Positions 1 to 10,735 of a DNA stretch of 64,000 nt are shown one piece after another (positions within the stretch are counted from its first letter, which is position 1; every line of letters starts with the position of its first letter). The notes below the pieces were generated by a model, which had not been told where the DNA came from, made no database searches, and saw nothing but the letters and a program-made list of their open reading frames with translations. The DNA comes from Chionoecetes opilio (taxonomy: Eukaryota; Arthropoda; Malacostraca; Decapoda; Majidae). The position numbers and the translations under genes are program-made. The stretch covers positions 257,873-321,872 of the forward strand of contig JACEEZ010012893.1 in assembly GCA_016584305.1 (NCBI GenBank), written 5' to 3'.

Positions 1-374
1 ACCACATCGCTCACCATCTCTACTTTCTTTTTTCAGCACGAGTGTTTTCCAATAGCTAATATTTGTTACTTTGTAGCTTTTTTCCATCTTTTCTATCAAT
101 CAGTCACTCAGTCCTTCAGTATGATCCACTTATTTGCCCTCTGCACCTCCCTTCCCTCCTCTCTCTGCTCCCACATAGCTAATTCAACCATCGTATCGCT
201 GTCGTCTACATACATACATACATCATCAACCGCGTCAAAATCAAAGTATCATTTTGCCTCACTTGTAAAAACGTTCCCTCCACGGTCTTCACCTTTCCGT
301 CCTTATCCTTCCCCATCCACTATTATTTTCCTCGTAATACCTGTTCACTGTTCAGTGCCGTCACCATCATCTTA
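1..374. other. Unassigned pyrimidine-rich sequence
   Basis: C/T-rich sequence with a short tandem of TACA units near 205-225. The open frames here have no recognisable domain. Because the 3' end of a LINE begins again just beyond the piggyBac-type MITE, this stretch may be the degraded upstream part of that LINE, but I see no protein match to prove it. Confidence 0.3.
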
Positions 375-378
375 TTAA

Positions 379-610
379 CCCCTTGAGACCCAGAACGTAA
401 TTTCTATTGTAATTTGACTACCAAATTAGACGATTTTTTGTGAATATAAGCAATATTTTATAAATATGACCAGGGTCATACGACCCTGGATATGACCTGT
501 TTAGTATCCTTCTCGACTAACTAATTTGGTATATTCAGTGACTTTTCGTAATTTTATGGCTAACAACATACAATTGTTTATAGCAAAGAAAAGATCTGGG
601 TGTGAAGGGG
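379..610. mobile_element. piggyBac-type MITE, 232 bp, TTAA target duplication
   Basis: The ends are inverted repeats (CCCCTTGAGACCCAGA on the left, TCTGGGTGTGAAGGGG on the right), with TTAA directly abutting each end (375-378 and 611-614). CCC...GGG ends and a TTAA duplication are the hallmark of piggyBac. There is no coding capacity, so it would move only with a transposase supplied in trans. The centre holds a small palindrome (CCAGGGTCATACGACCCTGG). It appears to have inserted in or beside the LINE 3' end that resumes at about 640. Confidence 0.8.
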
Positions 611-639
611 TTAATAAATCCTTAAAAAAACATCCCTTC

Positions 640-845
640 ATCATTCATTTTCTATTTTTCCACCTTCCTACGACTTAAATATTTTCAAGACAGGAGTGAC
701 AAGACACCTCCCGAACTAAATTGGCCCAACCCCTTTTCTTTATTCTTTTACTTACGTCTTCTTTATGGGTATTGGTAACTAAGCGGGCTTTTTGTTACCT
801 CTTTTTTTTTACCCTTGGCCAGTCCTTTGTAATGTAAAAAAAAAG
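640..845 (+). mobile_element. 3' end of LINE family 2 with poly(A)
   Basis: The stretch matches, base for base over most of its length, the 3' portions of the elements at 25.6-26.3 kb and 39.5-39.7 kb. Shared blocks include CTCCCGAACTAAATTGG and a conserved run around ACTAAGCGGG, then a terminal A run at 835-844. It is a 5'-truncated, dead copy of a Jockey/CR1-like non-LTR retrotransposon. Confidence 0.75.
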
Positions 846-995
846 ATATATATATATAAAATAAAATTTATATTCCGCCGTCATAATTGCACTCCTGTTA
901 CAAAGTCATCCTCGCGGCGCTCCTCTCCCCGTCGCTTCCTCTCACGAGTCTTGCCTCCAACTCGCCAGACACAAGCGGAAGCGAGGGGGCCACAG

Positions 996-1086
996 GGGCG
1001 CTCTCGTGCCGGAACCCTCGGTGCTCAAGGACTTTACGAGTACTCTAGACGCGCGCCACCAGCACGACCCAGCCTTTGCCAAGTAC
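996..1086 (+). CDS. Candidate internal exon of an unidentified host gene
   Basis: An open frame with plausible composition runs ...VPEPSVLKDFTSTLDARHQ... and ends ...DPAFAKY just before the GT microsatellite. A possible acceptor is the CAG before position 996; the donor is ambiguous because the exon runs into (GT)n. The last ~45 bases recur almost unchanged at 1485-1527 (see there). The second copy, ending TACGT followed by GTGTGT, joins in phase 2 to the exon at 1720. I do not recognise the protein. The exon status is inferred from the open frame, the splice-like ends and the compatible phase downstream. Confidence 0.35.
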
Positions 1087-1087
1087 G

Positions 1088-1088
<1 letters not shown>

Positions 1089-1128
<40 letters not shown>
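1089..1128 (+). repeat. (GT)n microsatellite
   Basis: About 20 uninterrupted GT units directly after the candidate exon, and abutting the antisense SINE. Apparent poly-Cys/Val or His/Thr frames here are microsatellite artefacts. Confidence 0.95.
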
Positions 1129-1129
<1 letters not shown>

Positions 1130-1131
<2 letters not shown>

Positions 1132-1427
1132 TCATCTAGTTGTTGTATTTTACAGGGCCTGAGCATTGTGTAGCAACGCTCGTATGGCCCCGTCTCCATA
1201 TCAACATTTTTATCATTCATCCTTAGTGCTTAGTTTTGGCCGAAGCCAGCACCCCGGAGAGCAGGTCACAAACCCCGGCTAACACCCGGTACCCATTCAC
1301 TGCTGGGTGGACAGGGGCTCGGGTTTTTAAGGAAACAGCCCATCTGTTTCCGCTCCGCCCGGGGATCGAGCCCTTGACTTCTCGGTTGTGAACCGAGCGT
1401 GCTTCCCCTACACTACGGAGTACCATG

Positions 1428-1428
<1 letters not shown>
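1130..1428 (-). mobile_element. tRNA-Val-like SINE (SINE-V), antisense copy
   Basis: Read on the minus strand, the head (about 1425-1350) folds like a tRNA. It has an acceptor-like CTCCGTAGTGTAGG start, an A box, a 7-base anticodon loop, and a B box GGCTCGATCCCC. The clearer copy at 47.5 kb has loop TTCACAA, anticodon CAC, suggesting tRNA-Val ancestry. The body shares GGGTGGACAGGGGCTCGGG with the copies at 19.8 and 47.6 kb. It is flanked by a ~45 bp direct repeat plus GT tracts. It is a SINE, not a functional tRNA gene. Confidence 0.8.

Positions 1429-1429
<1 letters not shown>

Positions 1430-1484
<55 letters not shown>
1430..1484 (+). repeat. (GT)n microsatellite
   Basis: About 27 GT units between the SINE head and the duplicated exon-like segment. 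A further (GT)n run lies at 1529-1553. Confidence 0.95.
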
Positions 1485-1486
<2 letters not shown>

Positions 1487-1530
1487 CTAGACGCACGCCA
1501 TCAACACGACCCAGCCTTTGCCAAGTACGT
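1485..1530 (+). CDS. Duplicate of the upstream exon's 3' part
   Basis: CTCTAGACGC...CCAAGTACGT here repeats 1042-1088 with about three substitutions, so the SINE and GT tracts lie between two copies of an exon end. If this copy is the used one, splicing after TACGT at 1530 (donor GTGTGT) leaves phase 2. That fits the acceptor at 1719/1720 exactly. The duplication could be a large target-site duplication or microsatellite-mediated unequal exchange. Confidence 0.35.
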
Positions 1531-1719
1531 GTGTGTGTGTGTGTGTGTGTGTGTTGCCTCACCCACAGCAGTGGGAGGCCTCTAATGAGAGGCTCAAAGG
1601 TGATTATCAGACAGGTAACAGGTGAGGCGCCGTGGCTTTAGGATCTGACGTCCATGACATGTCTTCGCTACATGAATTAGACGAGTCCTTACTGACCTGA
1701 ATGTTTTCTCCTGCACCAG

Positions 1720-1848
1720 GTTCCTGTCGGATCAGAAAGTGGGAGGAGGACGCAAGTGGCGCCTGGGCACACCCACCACTACCCAGCCCTTCAAGAAGCA
1801 CGCCCAGTTCAACGACCTTTGGGTCAGGATAGATCCAGAGCCGCCCGT
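1720..1848 (+). CDS. Internal exon of a putative membrane-anchored host protein
   Basis: The acceptor is CTGCACCAG|G and the donor CCGT|GTGAGT, both close to consensus. The 129-base exon is open in one frame (FLSDQKVGGGRKWRLG..., ending RIDPEPP). It ends in phase 2 and joins without a stop to the exon at 2041, restoring a Val codon. The peptide is moderately basic and has no domain I can name. The intron between (1849-2040) is 192 bases and ends in CTCGCCGCAG. Coding status rests on the matched splice sites and phase. Confidence 0.55.
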
Positions 1849-2040
1849 GTGAGTGTCCTTGACACAGCCTGCCTCCAAACACGCTCTATAAACACTGTAT
1901 TGTTGTTCTTTTGGTGGTTGGTTGGTTGGTTCTGGCTTGTCACACTTATCAGCGTGGTCCTCTTCGTGTTTGTTGTCGTTGTTATCCATTGTAATTGTAT
2001 GAATCAGGAGGATCGTCTCACGCCTCGTTCCTCGCCGCAG

Positions 2041-2275
2041 GTCTGACGATCAACATTCGTCTGACTACCACGAGGCGACGACCAGCGAGCCGGTGGACCC
2101 CCGTGACGAGGAGCTGGTGCGGGAGTCCCTCAGGGTGTGGTACGGCCTGCCCGCCGCTACCCGCTCGGCCTCCTCCCGCGCCGCCCCTCCGGCCTGCACC
2201 GTCCTGCTGCAGCTGCTGCTGCTGCTGCTAAGCTTCCTCCACGCTAGCCGCCCGTCCGTACCTCAGCCCCGGTGA
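2041..2275 (+). CDS. Probable last exon: Leu-rich hydrophobic C-terminus
   Basis: Acceptor CCGCAG at 2035-2040. In phase with the previous exon it reads SDDQHSSDYHEATTSEPV, an acidic linker (about residues 6-40 of the exon), then a small-residue segment (SRAAPP). This is followed by a run of about 18 hydrophobic residues dominated by Leu and a nine-residue tail ending QPR-stop at 2273-2275. This fits either a GPI-attachment signal or a transmembrane anchor near the C-terminus, so the mature protein would be at the cell surface. The stop TGA overlaps a GTGAGT donor-like site at 2272-2277, so splicing onward is possible. GC content is clearly higher than the flanks. Family not recognised. Confidence 0.5.
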
Positions 2276-2677
2276 GTCCTCCGGCGGGAGTAGGCGACTT
2301 ATGGTACACGTAAGGGTGGAAGTTGCCTGTCTAATTAATTTTATTTTGAAAGTTAGGTACTTTAATCAGACAGATTGACAGACAGACATGATAACACCAA
2401 CAACACTATTACTGTTCCCCTGCATTTGTTTTTTGTCCCATTCTTCCTCCCCAGTTCATGTCCATGTTCATGTCAATACTCATTACAAGCATAACAACCC
2501 ATTACATTTTCAACCAAATATAACTGATTCAATCATCACACACTACGGATCAATAGTGCTGATAATAATAGTTATAAAAAAAAATAAAAAAAAATAATAA
2601 TAATAATAAAAATAATTATAATGATTATGTAATGAATAAAATCACCAGAACCACATAGCTAAGTAGTACATCCCTAT
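2276..2677. other. AT-rich non-coding sequence after the host exon
   Basis: Contains A-rich and AAT-repeat low complexity at about 2576-2640 but no recognisable gene or element. Part of it may be the 3' UTR of the upstream exons; I see no clear polyadenylation arrangement. Confidence 0.4.
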
Positions 2678-4106
2678 GGGGAGTTTTCAAAGCTAAGCCG
2701 CCAGATGTCTCTCGCGCATCTCATATCCTCTGCCCTTTGAGCCTGAATGATCTATCATTTACCGTAAATTCCCTGTACTTTTTCGGGACATATCAGAATT
2801 ACCCTTCAATACAACAACTGAAACAGTTCTTAATAAAAAATGTAGTTTATCATTTTATTTGTCTGCAGTGGATGAAAATATTGGCCAAAGAATTGAATAT
2901 TTGAAAACTCAATCTTTAAAAATCGTCTTTTCATGAAAACACGCAAGAATGAATTGAACAAGCAGAATGAGGCTTCAGGAAATATCTACCTGTAGGTAAG
3001 CATTCACTGAGTACCTGTTTTAGGTGTATATGTCTCTCTTACGACGAAAATATAACCAAAACACAGTGTGGCGTTCAGCATCTCCACAGAAACCATCCCG
3101 CCGGCAGGATCTGCTATAACTCATTTTCCTGTTGTCATCACACACTCAGCACCGCCGCTCCCTTATACCTCATGGCTCACATCCCTGATACTCCTAACCC
3201 CTCAACCCCAGAGGCTGTCATCCTAACTATACTATCATCACCCGCTGATCTCTTCACACTGTCTGTCCTCTATTGGAATATTCGCGGCATCCGCTCCCAC
3301 ATACCGGAGACTCTTCTCCTTATTTCGTGTTCTGAGCTTCAAGTTATGCTGCCTCCGAAAACACTTTCTTATTTACCCCCATATCCTGATTTCGAATTAC
3401 GATTTTGTTTCCTCTTATTGCCTTGTTTGTCCTCCAGAAAACAACGCATATGTTTCTCTAAACGTAAATTCTCACTCTACCGAACTCATTGTCTTTAAAT
3501 TAAGACTCCCTGTTTCGCACTTACTGATTTAGTCTTCTTCCTCTAACAGATAAACCTGTTGACATAGGATAAACCAGAGGACTATAGGGTATTCAGAGAG
3601 AATTAAGGGTTGATTGATTGATTCAGAGAGAAGGGGATTGAGGTGGAGGCGGAGCTATTTAGTAAACAAACATTTCTACTGTCTTGCATACAGGACTGTC
3701 ATTGAGTTGCCAAGCACTTTAAATTATTTCTTGGTTAAATGTTCGTCGTAAGAGAGACATATACACATAGAACAGGTACTCAGTGAATGCTTACCTACAA
3801 GTAGATATTCCCTGAAGCCTCATTCTGCTTGAACTTGCGTGTTTTCATGAAAAGACGATTTTTAAAGATTGAGTTTTCAAATATTCAATTCTTTGGCCAA
3901 TATTTTCATCCACTGCAGACAAATAAAATAATAAACTACATTTTTTATTAAGAACTGTTTCAGTTGTTGTATTGAAGGGTAATTCTGATATGTCCCGAAA
4001 AAGTACAGGGAATTTACGGTAAAGGATAGATCATTCAGGCTCAAAGGGCAGAGGATATGAGAGCGCGAGAAACAGGCTTGAGCGTGAGCTTATTTGAAAA
4101 CTCCCC
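2678..4106. mobile_element. Foldback element with ~380 bp inverted arms
   Basis: Left arm 2678-3060 and right arm about 3730-4106 are inverted copies of each other, with about 10 percent differences and small indels. The tips are GGGGAGTTTTCAAA and TTTGAAAACTCCCC. The flanking dinucleotide is AT on both sides, too short to be conclusive as a target duplication. The ~670 bp spacer contains a captured LINE fragment. No transposase is visible, so it is non-autonomous; the superfamily is uncertain (long-TIR Mutator-like or a generic foldback). Confidence 0.75.
3172..3600 (+). pseudogene. LINE endonuclease fragment inside the foldback spacer
   Basis: Near residue 35 of the open frame from 3172 the peptide reads LYWNIRGIRSHIPE, a typical start of the AP-endonuclease domain of non-LTR retrotransposons (WNIRG...). 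This is followed by a PPYPDFELR-like segment. After a frameshift the downstream sequence (about 3420-3540) still resembles this domain. The fragment is truncated on both sides and cannot encode an active nuclease. It was either captured by the foldback element or inserted into it. Confidence 0.5.
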
Positions 4107-4109
4107 ATT

Positions 4110-4250
4110 GGGTCTGTGGTCTAACGCGCCCGTGGTTTAATTTGAGTGCAAAATCTGGTGATGGTGCGGGTTCGATTCCCCACCCCGGACATTAAGAATT
4201 AAGGAAATTATTTATTTCCTAATTATGATTACCACCCTGTGTCATTTGTC
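4110..4250 (+). mobile_element. tRNA-derived SINE fragment
   Basis: It starts GGGTCTGTGGTCTAACGCGC (A-box-like) and about 50 bases on has GGGTTCGATTCCCCACCCC (B box), in tRNA spacing. An AT-rich tail follows. The stem pairing is imperfect and there is no clear anticodon arm, so it is a SINE head rather than a tRNA gene. Confidence 0.5.
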
Positions 4251-5364
4251 TGTTGGAAGGACATACTGACGGGATTTCAGAAGGAATCTGTGGCCCAGGG
4301 CAATGTAAAGCCTTTGTCGGTCCGAGGAAACACCCCATGGTAGCATACATGGCTCCATCAACGGCCCCATGCAGTTCTGTCAACAGGGCACTCATAGCTC
4401 CCCCCCTTGATCAAAACTGCCCTTCAGGTATCTGCTTCAGCATACCATCACAACAACAAGTTAAGAAGATAAAGAAGAAAGAAGAGAATCCCACAAAAAT
4501 TCACGGCATTATAGTATATACTATAAGGGATGGGTTTTTTTAAGTTCGGCGATCTAGTATAGCAAGAGAGATCTATATACCTTTGTATATGTTTGTGTTG
4601 AACTACAGAACTTTGTTTTACTGTTAGGTATTTATTTCACTTAAATACACCTAGGAACCCTTGAAGCAGGTTTGAAGGTTTGTAAGCCTCATTGCTGAAA
4701 GTCGAGTATGCCAAAAACATTATTAATGAATAACACCCATCTCTCAGTGAAATACATGAGATGCTGGTTTGCTGCAAAGGTGTGCCTTATTTTTAATCAA
4801 TGAAAATGTTGTCTAATAATGGAATGAAAGTAACTGGAGAGGTCCTCGTTGTTGTGTTGTACATGTAAACAAATCAATTGGATTAAGTTCGCGAAGCGCA
4901 CAGACGCGGCATAGTACTCCTTCCGGCATCCAACCTTACCGTGACGGGACTACACGAAGGGCAAAGACGAGGAACGTTTCAATGTTACCCTGGGTCCCTG
5001 TGTAGCGTTGAGGACCCGTCACGGGATGGGGAAGGCGCCATTTAACAGTCTGGCTGTTAATTACGTATACCTTTGAAGGTTGGTACCACAGAGTTACAGA
5101 CCTAGAGTGCACATCAGGCCCCAGGATACACGGCCCTGGGTGTCGCCACCGATCCAAGCTGTTGGCCATCTTAGTGGGCTGACTTTTTCCAAATCATAAA
5201 CTTCACACACCTCACTCATACCCGATTTCCTGACACTACTATTTAATATTAAGACAAACATCGCCTTCCTGAAAAAAATTATGCATTGCATTAATATACA
5301 TTTGTAACTGTAATGTAAACACAAATATACGAAAATAAGGGTTAAGTAAAATAACAAACCCTGC
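4251..5364. other. Unassigned sequence
   Basis: A short open frame at 4253-4543 and several minus-strand frames have no recognisable motif or splice context. I see no element boundaries or tandem repeats. Confidence 0.3.
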
Positions 5365-5659
5365 TGCTGTCTTCAAGTGTTGTCCAATATGGTAACCAGA
5401 TACTATTGTATTCCTTCTGCCTTCCCCATTCACTGAAATCTGGGATTTCCTGCCGAAGTGAAGTCGCTTGGGTCCAGTAAAAGCTTGCTTGAAGCAGTAC
5501 AGTTGAACGTCTAATGAATGACTGAAAAGTACAGGGTAGAGTCATCAGTGTAGGAGTGGATAAGGCATTGAGTTAGAATTAGAAGATCATTAATGAATAA
5601 TAGAGAGTGGGTGATAGGACAGACCCCGGAGGAACACCACTATCGATAGGCTTAGAATA

Positions 5660-5965
5660 ATAATAAAAAAGGTAAAGATAGGAGCATACGCAATGCTGCG
5701 CGTGGCATTCGGTGCTCATCTCCGTGGCATTAGCCCTTAGAGCCTGTGGTGGGTGAGGATCCGTTACCCCGGGACACAGGGCTAGTGTGACACCCGGGTT
5801 ACCACAGTTACCTTCCCCAGGTTACCCCAGGTACCCATTTATCAACCCCGAAAGGAAGGAAGAACAGCTGGGTAGACTGGTCACCGACTTGCCCTGGCCC
5901 GGATTCGAACCAGGGCCCGCAGATTCGTAGCCACTGATTCGTAGCCACTGCACCACGGAGGTGAT
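5660..5965 (-). mobile_element. tRNA-derived SINE in the LINE RT
   Basis: On the minus strand the head at about 5960-5890 reads CTCCGTGGTGCAGTGGCTAC (A box) and then CCTGGTTCGAATCCGG (B box). The body runs to an A/T-rich tail near 5665 (AATAATAATAAAAAAGG). It separates the SGVPPGS motif from the upstream DISKAFD region, so it inserted after the LINE. GATTCGTAGCCACT is tandemly duplicated at 5923-5950. Confidence 0.7.
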
Positions 5966-6701
5966 GGATGGTGTTAGAAGAACAATGGCCGTTTACAATA
6001 AGCTGCAATAGAACGGTATGAAAGGAAACTTGAGATGAAGGTGCAGAGAGAAGGATAGAAACCGAAAGAGGGTAGTTTTGAATTTAGATATTTGTGCCAG
6101 GCTCTATCAAAAGCTTTTGATATGTCAAGGGCAACTGCAAGAGTTTCGCTGAAACTCCTAAAAGAGGATGACCAAGATTCAATTAGGAAAGCTGGAAGAT
6201 CGCCAGTAGATGGCCCTTTACAGAAACCATACTGACGATCAGATAGAAGATTGTGAGCAGATAAATGCTTAAGAATTTTCTAATTAAGTATGTAATCAAA
6301 AGCTTTGGAAAGGCAGGAAGTCAAAGCTTTAGAACGATATTTTGAAGGATTAGAGCTGTCACTCTTCTTAGGAACAGGTTGAATGTGAGCAAACTTTAGA
6401 TAAAGACGGAGAAGGTTGACCGTAACCGCAAGCACAGAAGCACAGTTTTTGAGAACGATAGGAAGGACTTCGCCAGGACCGTAAGCTTTCCAAGTATAAA
6501 GGCCAGAGAGGGCATGAAAAACATCATTACGAAGGATCTTGATAACAGGCATAAAATACTCAGAGGGTGGAGGAGAAGGAGGAACAAACCCTACATCAAC
6601 CAGATTGGGATTTTAAGGAAAGGTTTGAGCAAAGAGTTCAGTTTTAGAAATTAGATGGGACAGCTGTGGTGCCGTATGGGTGAAGCATAGGGGGGAAAGA
6701 T

Positions 6702-8204
6702 CAATCAATCATTCAATCATTGGGGGCATACGCCTGGAGGCGCGTCGTCTCGCCCACCCTGCGACGCCACTCTTGGGGGTCACCACGCGCGAGTCTTCAT
6801 GCAGACTCCCTTCCCATTCCAATAAAATCCCGACAGAAAACATCAACTTGTTCCAGCCACGAGCCTTGTGGGCACCCCCTCGGCTTACTCCACGCCGGAT
6901 TGTCTTTTACAGATACAACCCGGTGGGTAGGATTGGTTTCAGGGTAGCGTGCCACATGCTCATATAGCCGTAGTTGGCGCTGACGGACTATGCAGGTAAT
7001 AGGCCTCGATTCAGTCTCACGGTGCAATCGCTAATTTGACACGTAATCATCCCAGCGATATCCCATGATTCTGCGAAGACACTTATTACCAAAGGCATCG
7101 ATTCGCCTCTTCAAGTAGCTATTTAGTGTCCATGTCTCACATTCATAGAGTAAGACAGGGATCACAAGCGACTTAAAGATCCGGATCTATGTCCTTCTGC
7201 ACAGGTACCGACAACGCCAAATACTCCTGCTGAGCGAGTCCATAACACCATGGGCTATGCCAATCCGCCGTAAGACTTCTTGACGTAACCCGCCGTCATT
7301 CTGGACTGCGCTACCAAGGTATGTAAAACTTTCCAAGATCTCAATGTCCTCGCCGCACGCATGAACAGACTGTAATGTTTCATCTAGTAAGTCTCCAGAC
7401 ACGTGGACCTTGGTCTTGAGCCAGGAGACCTCAAGTCCCAAAGGCTTTGCCTCCTCTTGCAGCGCCTCGAGAGCCATCACCAGGACCTCCAGCGACTCAG
7501 CATAAATTATTGCATCATCGACAAAAACAAGATCAGTAATCTTGGTATTGCTGAGGGATGTTCTACAATCACTTTGATTTTGATCTACATCTTTGCCCAA
7601 TACCCAGATCATACAAGTGTTGAAAAGTGATGGGGCAAGGACGCACCCTTGCCCCACTCCTGTATTCACAGCAAAAAAGCTGGATACACCTCCCCCACAC
7701 ATCACAGCACTCTCAGTCCCAGAGTACAGACCAGTCATCAAACCAATAGTCCTTGCAGGAATACCACGAACTCGCAGAAGATCCCAGAGTGACTCACGAT
7801 TCACTGAGTCAAACGCCTTCTTAAGATCAACATAGGCTGCAAGCATCCCCTGTCGGAACTCACGCCGGTGTTCCACCAGGACACGAAGCGCTAGGATACG
7901 GTCCGTTGTTGACTTACCAGGCGTGAACCCAGACTGCTGAGGTCTGTGATGCTTTAGCAGATGACTGCGGATCCGTGTCAGCAATAGATGGGCAAGCACC
8001 TTACCTGGCACGCTGAGCAGTGTAATACCGCGGTAATTGTTGGAGTCCTGACGGTCTCCTTTCCTTTTCCAGATAGGGAAGACCAGCCCTCTTTTCTAGT
8101 TAGGAGGAATGGTACCTGATTGCCACACGGCAGTCAGGACAGCATGCAACCCGCGGACCATGACTACATCCCCAGCTTTGAGGCTAAAGCAAGGAGTGAG
8201 GAGT
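6702..8204 (-). mobile_element. RTE LINE, copy 1, 5'-truncated, 12-bp target duplication
   Basis: The insertion is bracketed by GGGGGGAAAGAT at 6690-6701 and 8205-8216. The 3' end (left, since the element lies on the minus strand) starts with an ATCAATCATT-type tail typical of RTE elements. It is about 90 percent identical to copy 2 at 10.7-12.3 kb. About 20 bases next to the 5' junction (8184-8204) do not match copy 2 and may be filler. The endonuclease half is absent. Confidence 0.85.
7187..8011 (-). pseudogene. RTE reverse transcriptase, decayed copy
   Basis: An open frame of 274 residues has AYVDLKKAFDSV (motif A), GVGQGCVLAPSLFN (motif B region) and VFVDDA at the catalytic position where copy 2 has FADDA. 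A stop truncates it at 7187. The C-terminal domain continues in another frame at about 6797-7027 (RPITCIVRQRQLRLY). Frameshifts and loss of the N-terminal endonuclease make it inactive. Confidence 0.8.
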
Positions 8205-8753
8205 GGGGGGAAAGATGAAAAAGAAAAATTGCTAGAGATGTGCGGCACCGGAGCGATAGGACAGGTTACAGAAATATGACAGCCGTAACAGCACATTTTT
8301 AGCCGTAACTTTCTTATTACTCATCCAAATCAGTTCATTCAAGGTCCTAACCCAATATTTTGAAGGTCAAGGAACAATATTAAGCCATCAGATTATATTA
8401 CATACCACTCCTTGCATGGGATATATGCCAATAAGGACCTGCTATTATGAAAAAATAGATAAAAAGCAAAACCATTCTTATTACTCCTTGGAATATGTTA
8501 ATTCTGCTTGCATATCGTTACATGTAGAGAATTTGAGTTTGACAGAGGTGTGTCACACAAGTACGTACCTATGCTAATAATACAAAGTTAAATTCATCCT
8601 GCCATGTAGAGCTACACATGCAGACTCCTCGGCATCTAGTACGTAAGCAGACTGTATAACGTTTTGTGCAATATTTTGTGTTAGCTATGCTTAATTGCTG
8701 TTAACAAGGGTGTCCTTCCTCCTTCTTTCTGGCTTAGGACAGACAGTGAATTT

Positions 8754-10036
8754 TCACTCAGAACTCAGCTTTGGAAGGTCTATCCCATGATTCACTGCAG
8801 CACTTCGCTCAAACTTATGTACCTCAGAGTATGAACATGCAAATCCGTGTTTGTGAAACGAGTCGATCAGAAATCGTGATCCAAATTGGTGGTGCATTTC
8901 TACCTCAAGCCCTAATTGGAGTGGTGCAAGAAGGATCCTTGGTCGAGTGGCTTGCATAATGGTTTGTCCTATAGAAGCTAGTTTAACATCAATGTCTTCT
9001 CCAATAAACAACACTCGCAAGAAGCCCTCAAGTGATGGTGGCAGGAAGTTTATTCCCTCTTGTGCTGCAGACATCTGATCTCAACTTGGGTAGAATTCAC
9101 TAGATACGTCAATTGCTCTAATGTCACTCTATATTAGATTGGCAGCTGTTTTCAAAAATTTCAGCTTTTCATCATAGGTGTTGTCCTTTTTAGAGTCTGT
9201 AAAATTCAGAAAGTATTGTCTCGGCAGTCTTACGAAATGTCACTACATTTGGTTTGCCATTCATCTCAGTAATGATGAGTGAGTCACCAAAGATTTCAAG
9301 AAGCTTTGCCTTTGTTTGTTTGTTGCAATATGGCTTTACTCCTGTACCATGGAAATATTCCTGCATTTTATGACAGAGATCCCCTAAAGTCATCATCGTT
9401 TTCCTCGAGAAACTGAGCAGCCTTAAGAGGGGCATCGTGTTTCAATGAGTCCTCAGGTCTCCCATGTTTCGTTTGCTTCTTTTGAGTGTTTTTGCTAGTT
9501 TACTTCAGTGGGATCTGTTTTCCAGTTCTAAAGTTGATATTGCATGCTTGATGACAGATGGCATCTGGTGCAGGCAGGTCTTGCGCAAATGCTATTCTAC
9601 CAGCCATTGTTTCTGACCATGTATCTTTCCGGTCATGACATATTTTTTCAACTGTAGCTTGAAAGACCATCGTGCGCACTGGGTAAACATCATGTCCTCT
9701 TTTTTTCCCATCATACTTTGCTGTCTGTCCACAAAATAGACAGTGTTTCCGAAAGTCAAATTGTGGCACCTTTGATCGCAGAACACAGGTACCAGGTTCG
9801 GGGGCAGAAACTTGAGATCTCTTTTTATCCTGGGCTATACGACGAGCACTTGTATAATCCAACCGACAGGTTTCGTGGACACGTTGACCAGGAACACACT
9901 GGATGTCATCTCCACGTTCTTTACTGGCTTGGTGGATTCTATCACATCCTTTCTGACCAAGATTATCAAATGACCTTCCACCTGTAAGAGCTTCCTTGCA
10001 GATAATGCACATTTCCTCAGCCATCATTGGGAACAT
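8754..10036 (-). pseudogene. N-terminal half of Academ-like transposase (copy A)
   Basis: Three open segments follow in order on the minus strand. 9500-10036 (178 residues) carries two Cys/His modules: MCIICKEAL with a later VHETCRLDYT, and HCLFCGQTAK with CHQACNINFRTGK. 9190-9435 contains LGDLCHKMQEY...NGKPNVVTF. 8754-9074 contains GSRFLIDSFHKHGFACSYSE. I recall this order at the front of long uncharacterised repeat proteins found across arthropods, cnidarians and molluscs. Frameshifts separate the segments. The C-terminal nuclease and Cys8 module are absent. Confidence 0.6.
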
Positions 10037-10091
10037 CTAACCTGAAAAGATAGAAAGAATCCTGTAGCAAATGACAAGGAACTTAGATGAA

Positions 10092-10211
<120 letters not shown>

Positions 10212-10735
10212 ATTACACATATTTAAATATGGATGAGCAATAAGTGGTTATTGTTTCAAATCTATGTAGAAAATTATTTTCGACACAGTCATAGGTCCTA
10301 ACATACATATACATATATTAAGAAGTGGTCTCCAACAAATGATAAAGGCATAATGATGTTCCTTGACCTTCAAAACATACAGTTAGGAACTTGAATGAAC
10401 TGATTTGAATGAGTAATAAGGAAGTTATGGCTAAAAATGTGTTTTTCCTCAATGGCGAAACCTAATTTTCATAATACTATAATTTTGAGGCATTTCCGCA
10501 CAGTATATTAAGGTGTAATTTTGTTCTGGTATTGTTGGGATGTATCTTAACATCATGCTAGTGGAAGCATTTATTTTGCATTTATTTCCGGGTTCGGCAC
10601 TTATACGGAATAATTTTACTGGACTATATGCTGGTGGTGAAAAAATGAAAAGAAAAATGAGTTAAGATTTTCTCACTTTGGATTTTAGATAGTTGAATAA
10701 TTTTATTTAGTCTGAGGAGTTAGGTGAGATATACA

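Larger units (their letters stand above)
5365..8235 (-). pseudogene. LINE family 2 reverse transcriptase, broken by two insertions
   Basis: Minus-strand frames give an RT of the Jockey/CR1 type in order. IVLKNCASVLA and FAHIQPVPKK at about 6490-6360 are RT N-terminal motifs. A STGDLPAFL-like segment lies near 6190 and SKAFDRAW (palm motif A region) near 6110-6140. SGVPPGSVLSPTLY, the conserved box before the catalytic motif, is at about 5590-5640. A degraded YxDDS region follows near 5540. Frames shift repeatedly. The unit is split by an antisense SINE (5660-5965) and by RTE copy 1 (6702-8204), after which a short upstream part resumes at 8205-8235. It is inactive. Confidence 0.75.

Noticed and set aside
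1350..1425. Possible tRNA-Val gene on the minus strand (and at 47543-47615 plus)
   Set aside because: The tRNA-like part is always attached to the same SINE body in three copies; stems are imperfect, so these are SINE heads.
1388..1641. Long Cys/Val open frames
   Set aside because: They are translations of (GT)n. The same applies to 36235-36698, 40357-41403 and 50134-50650.
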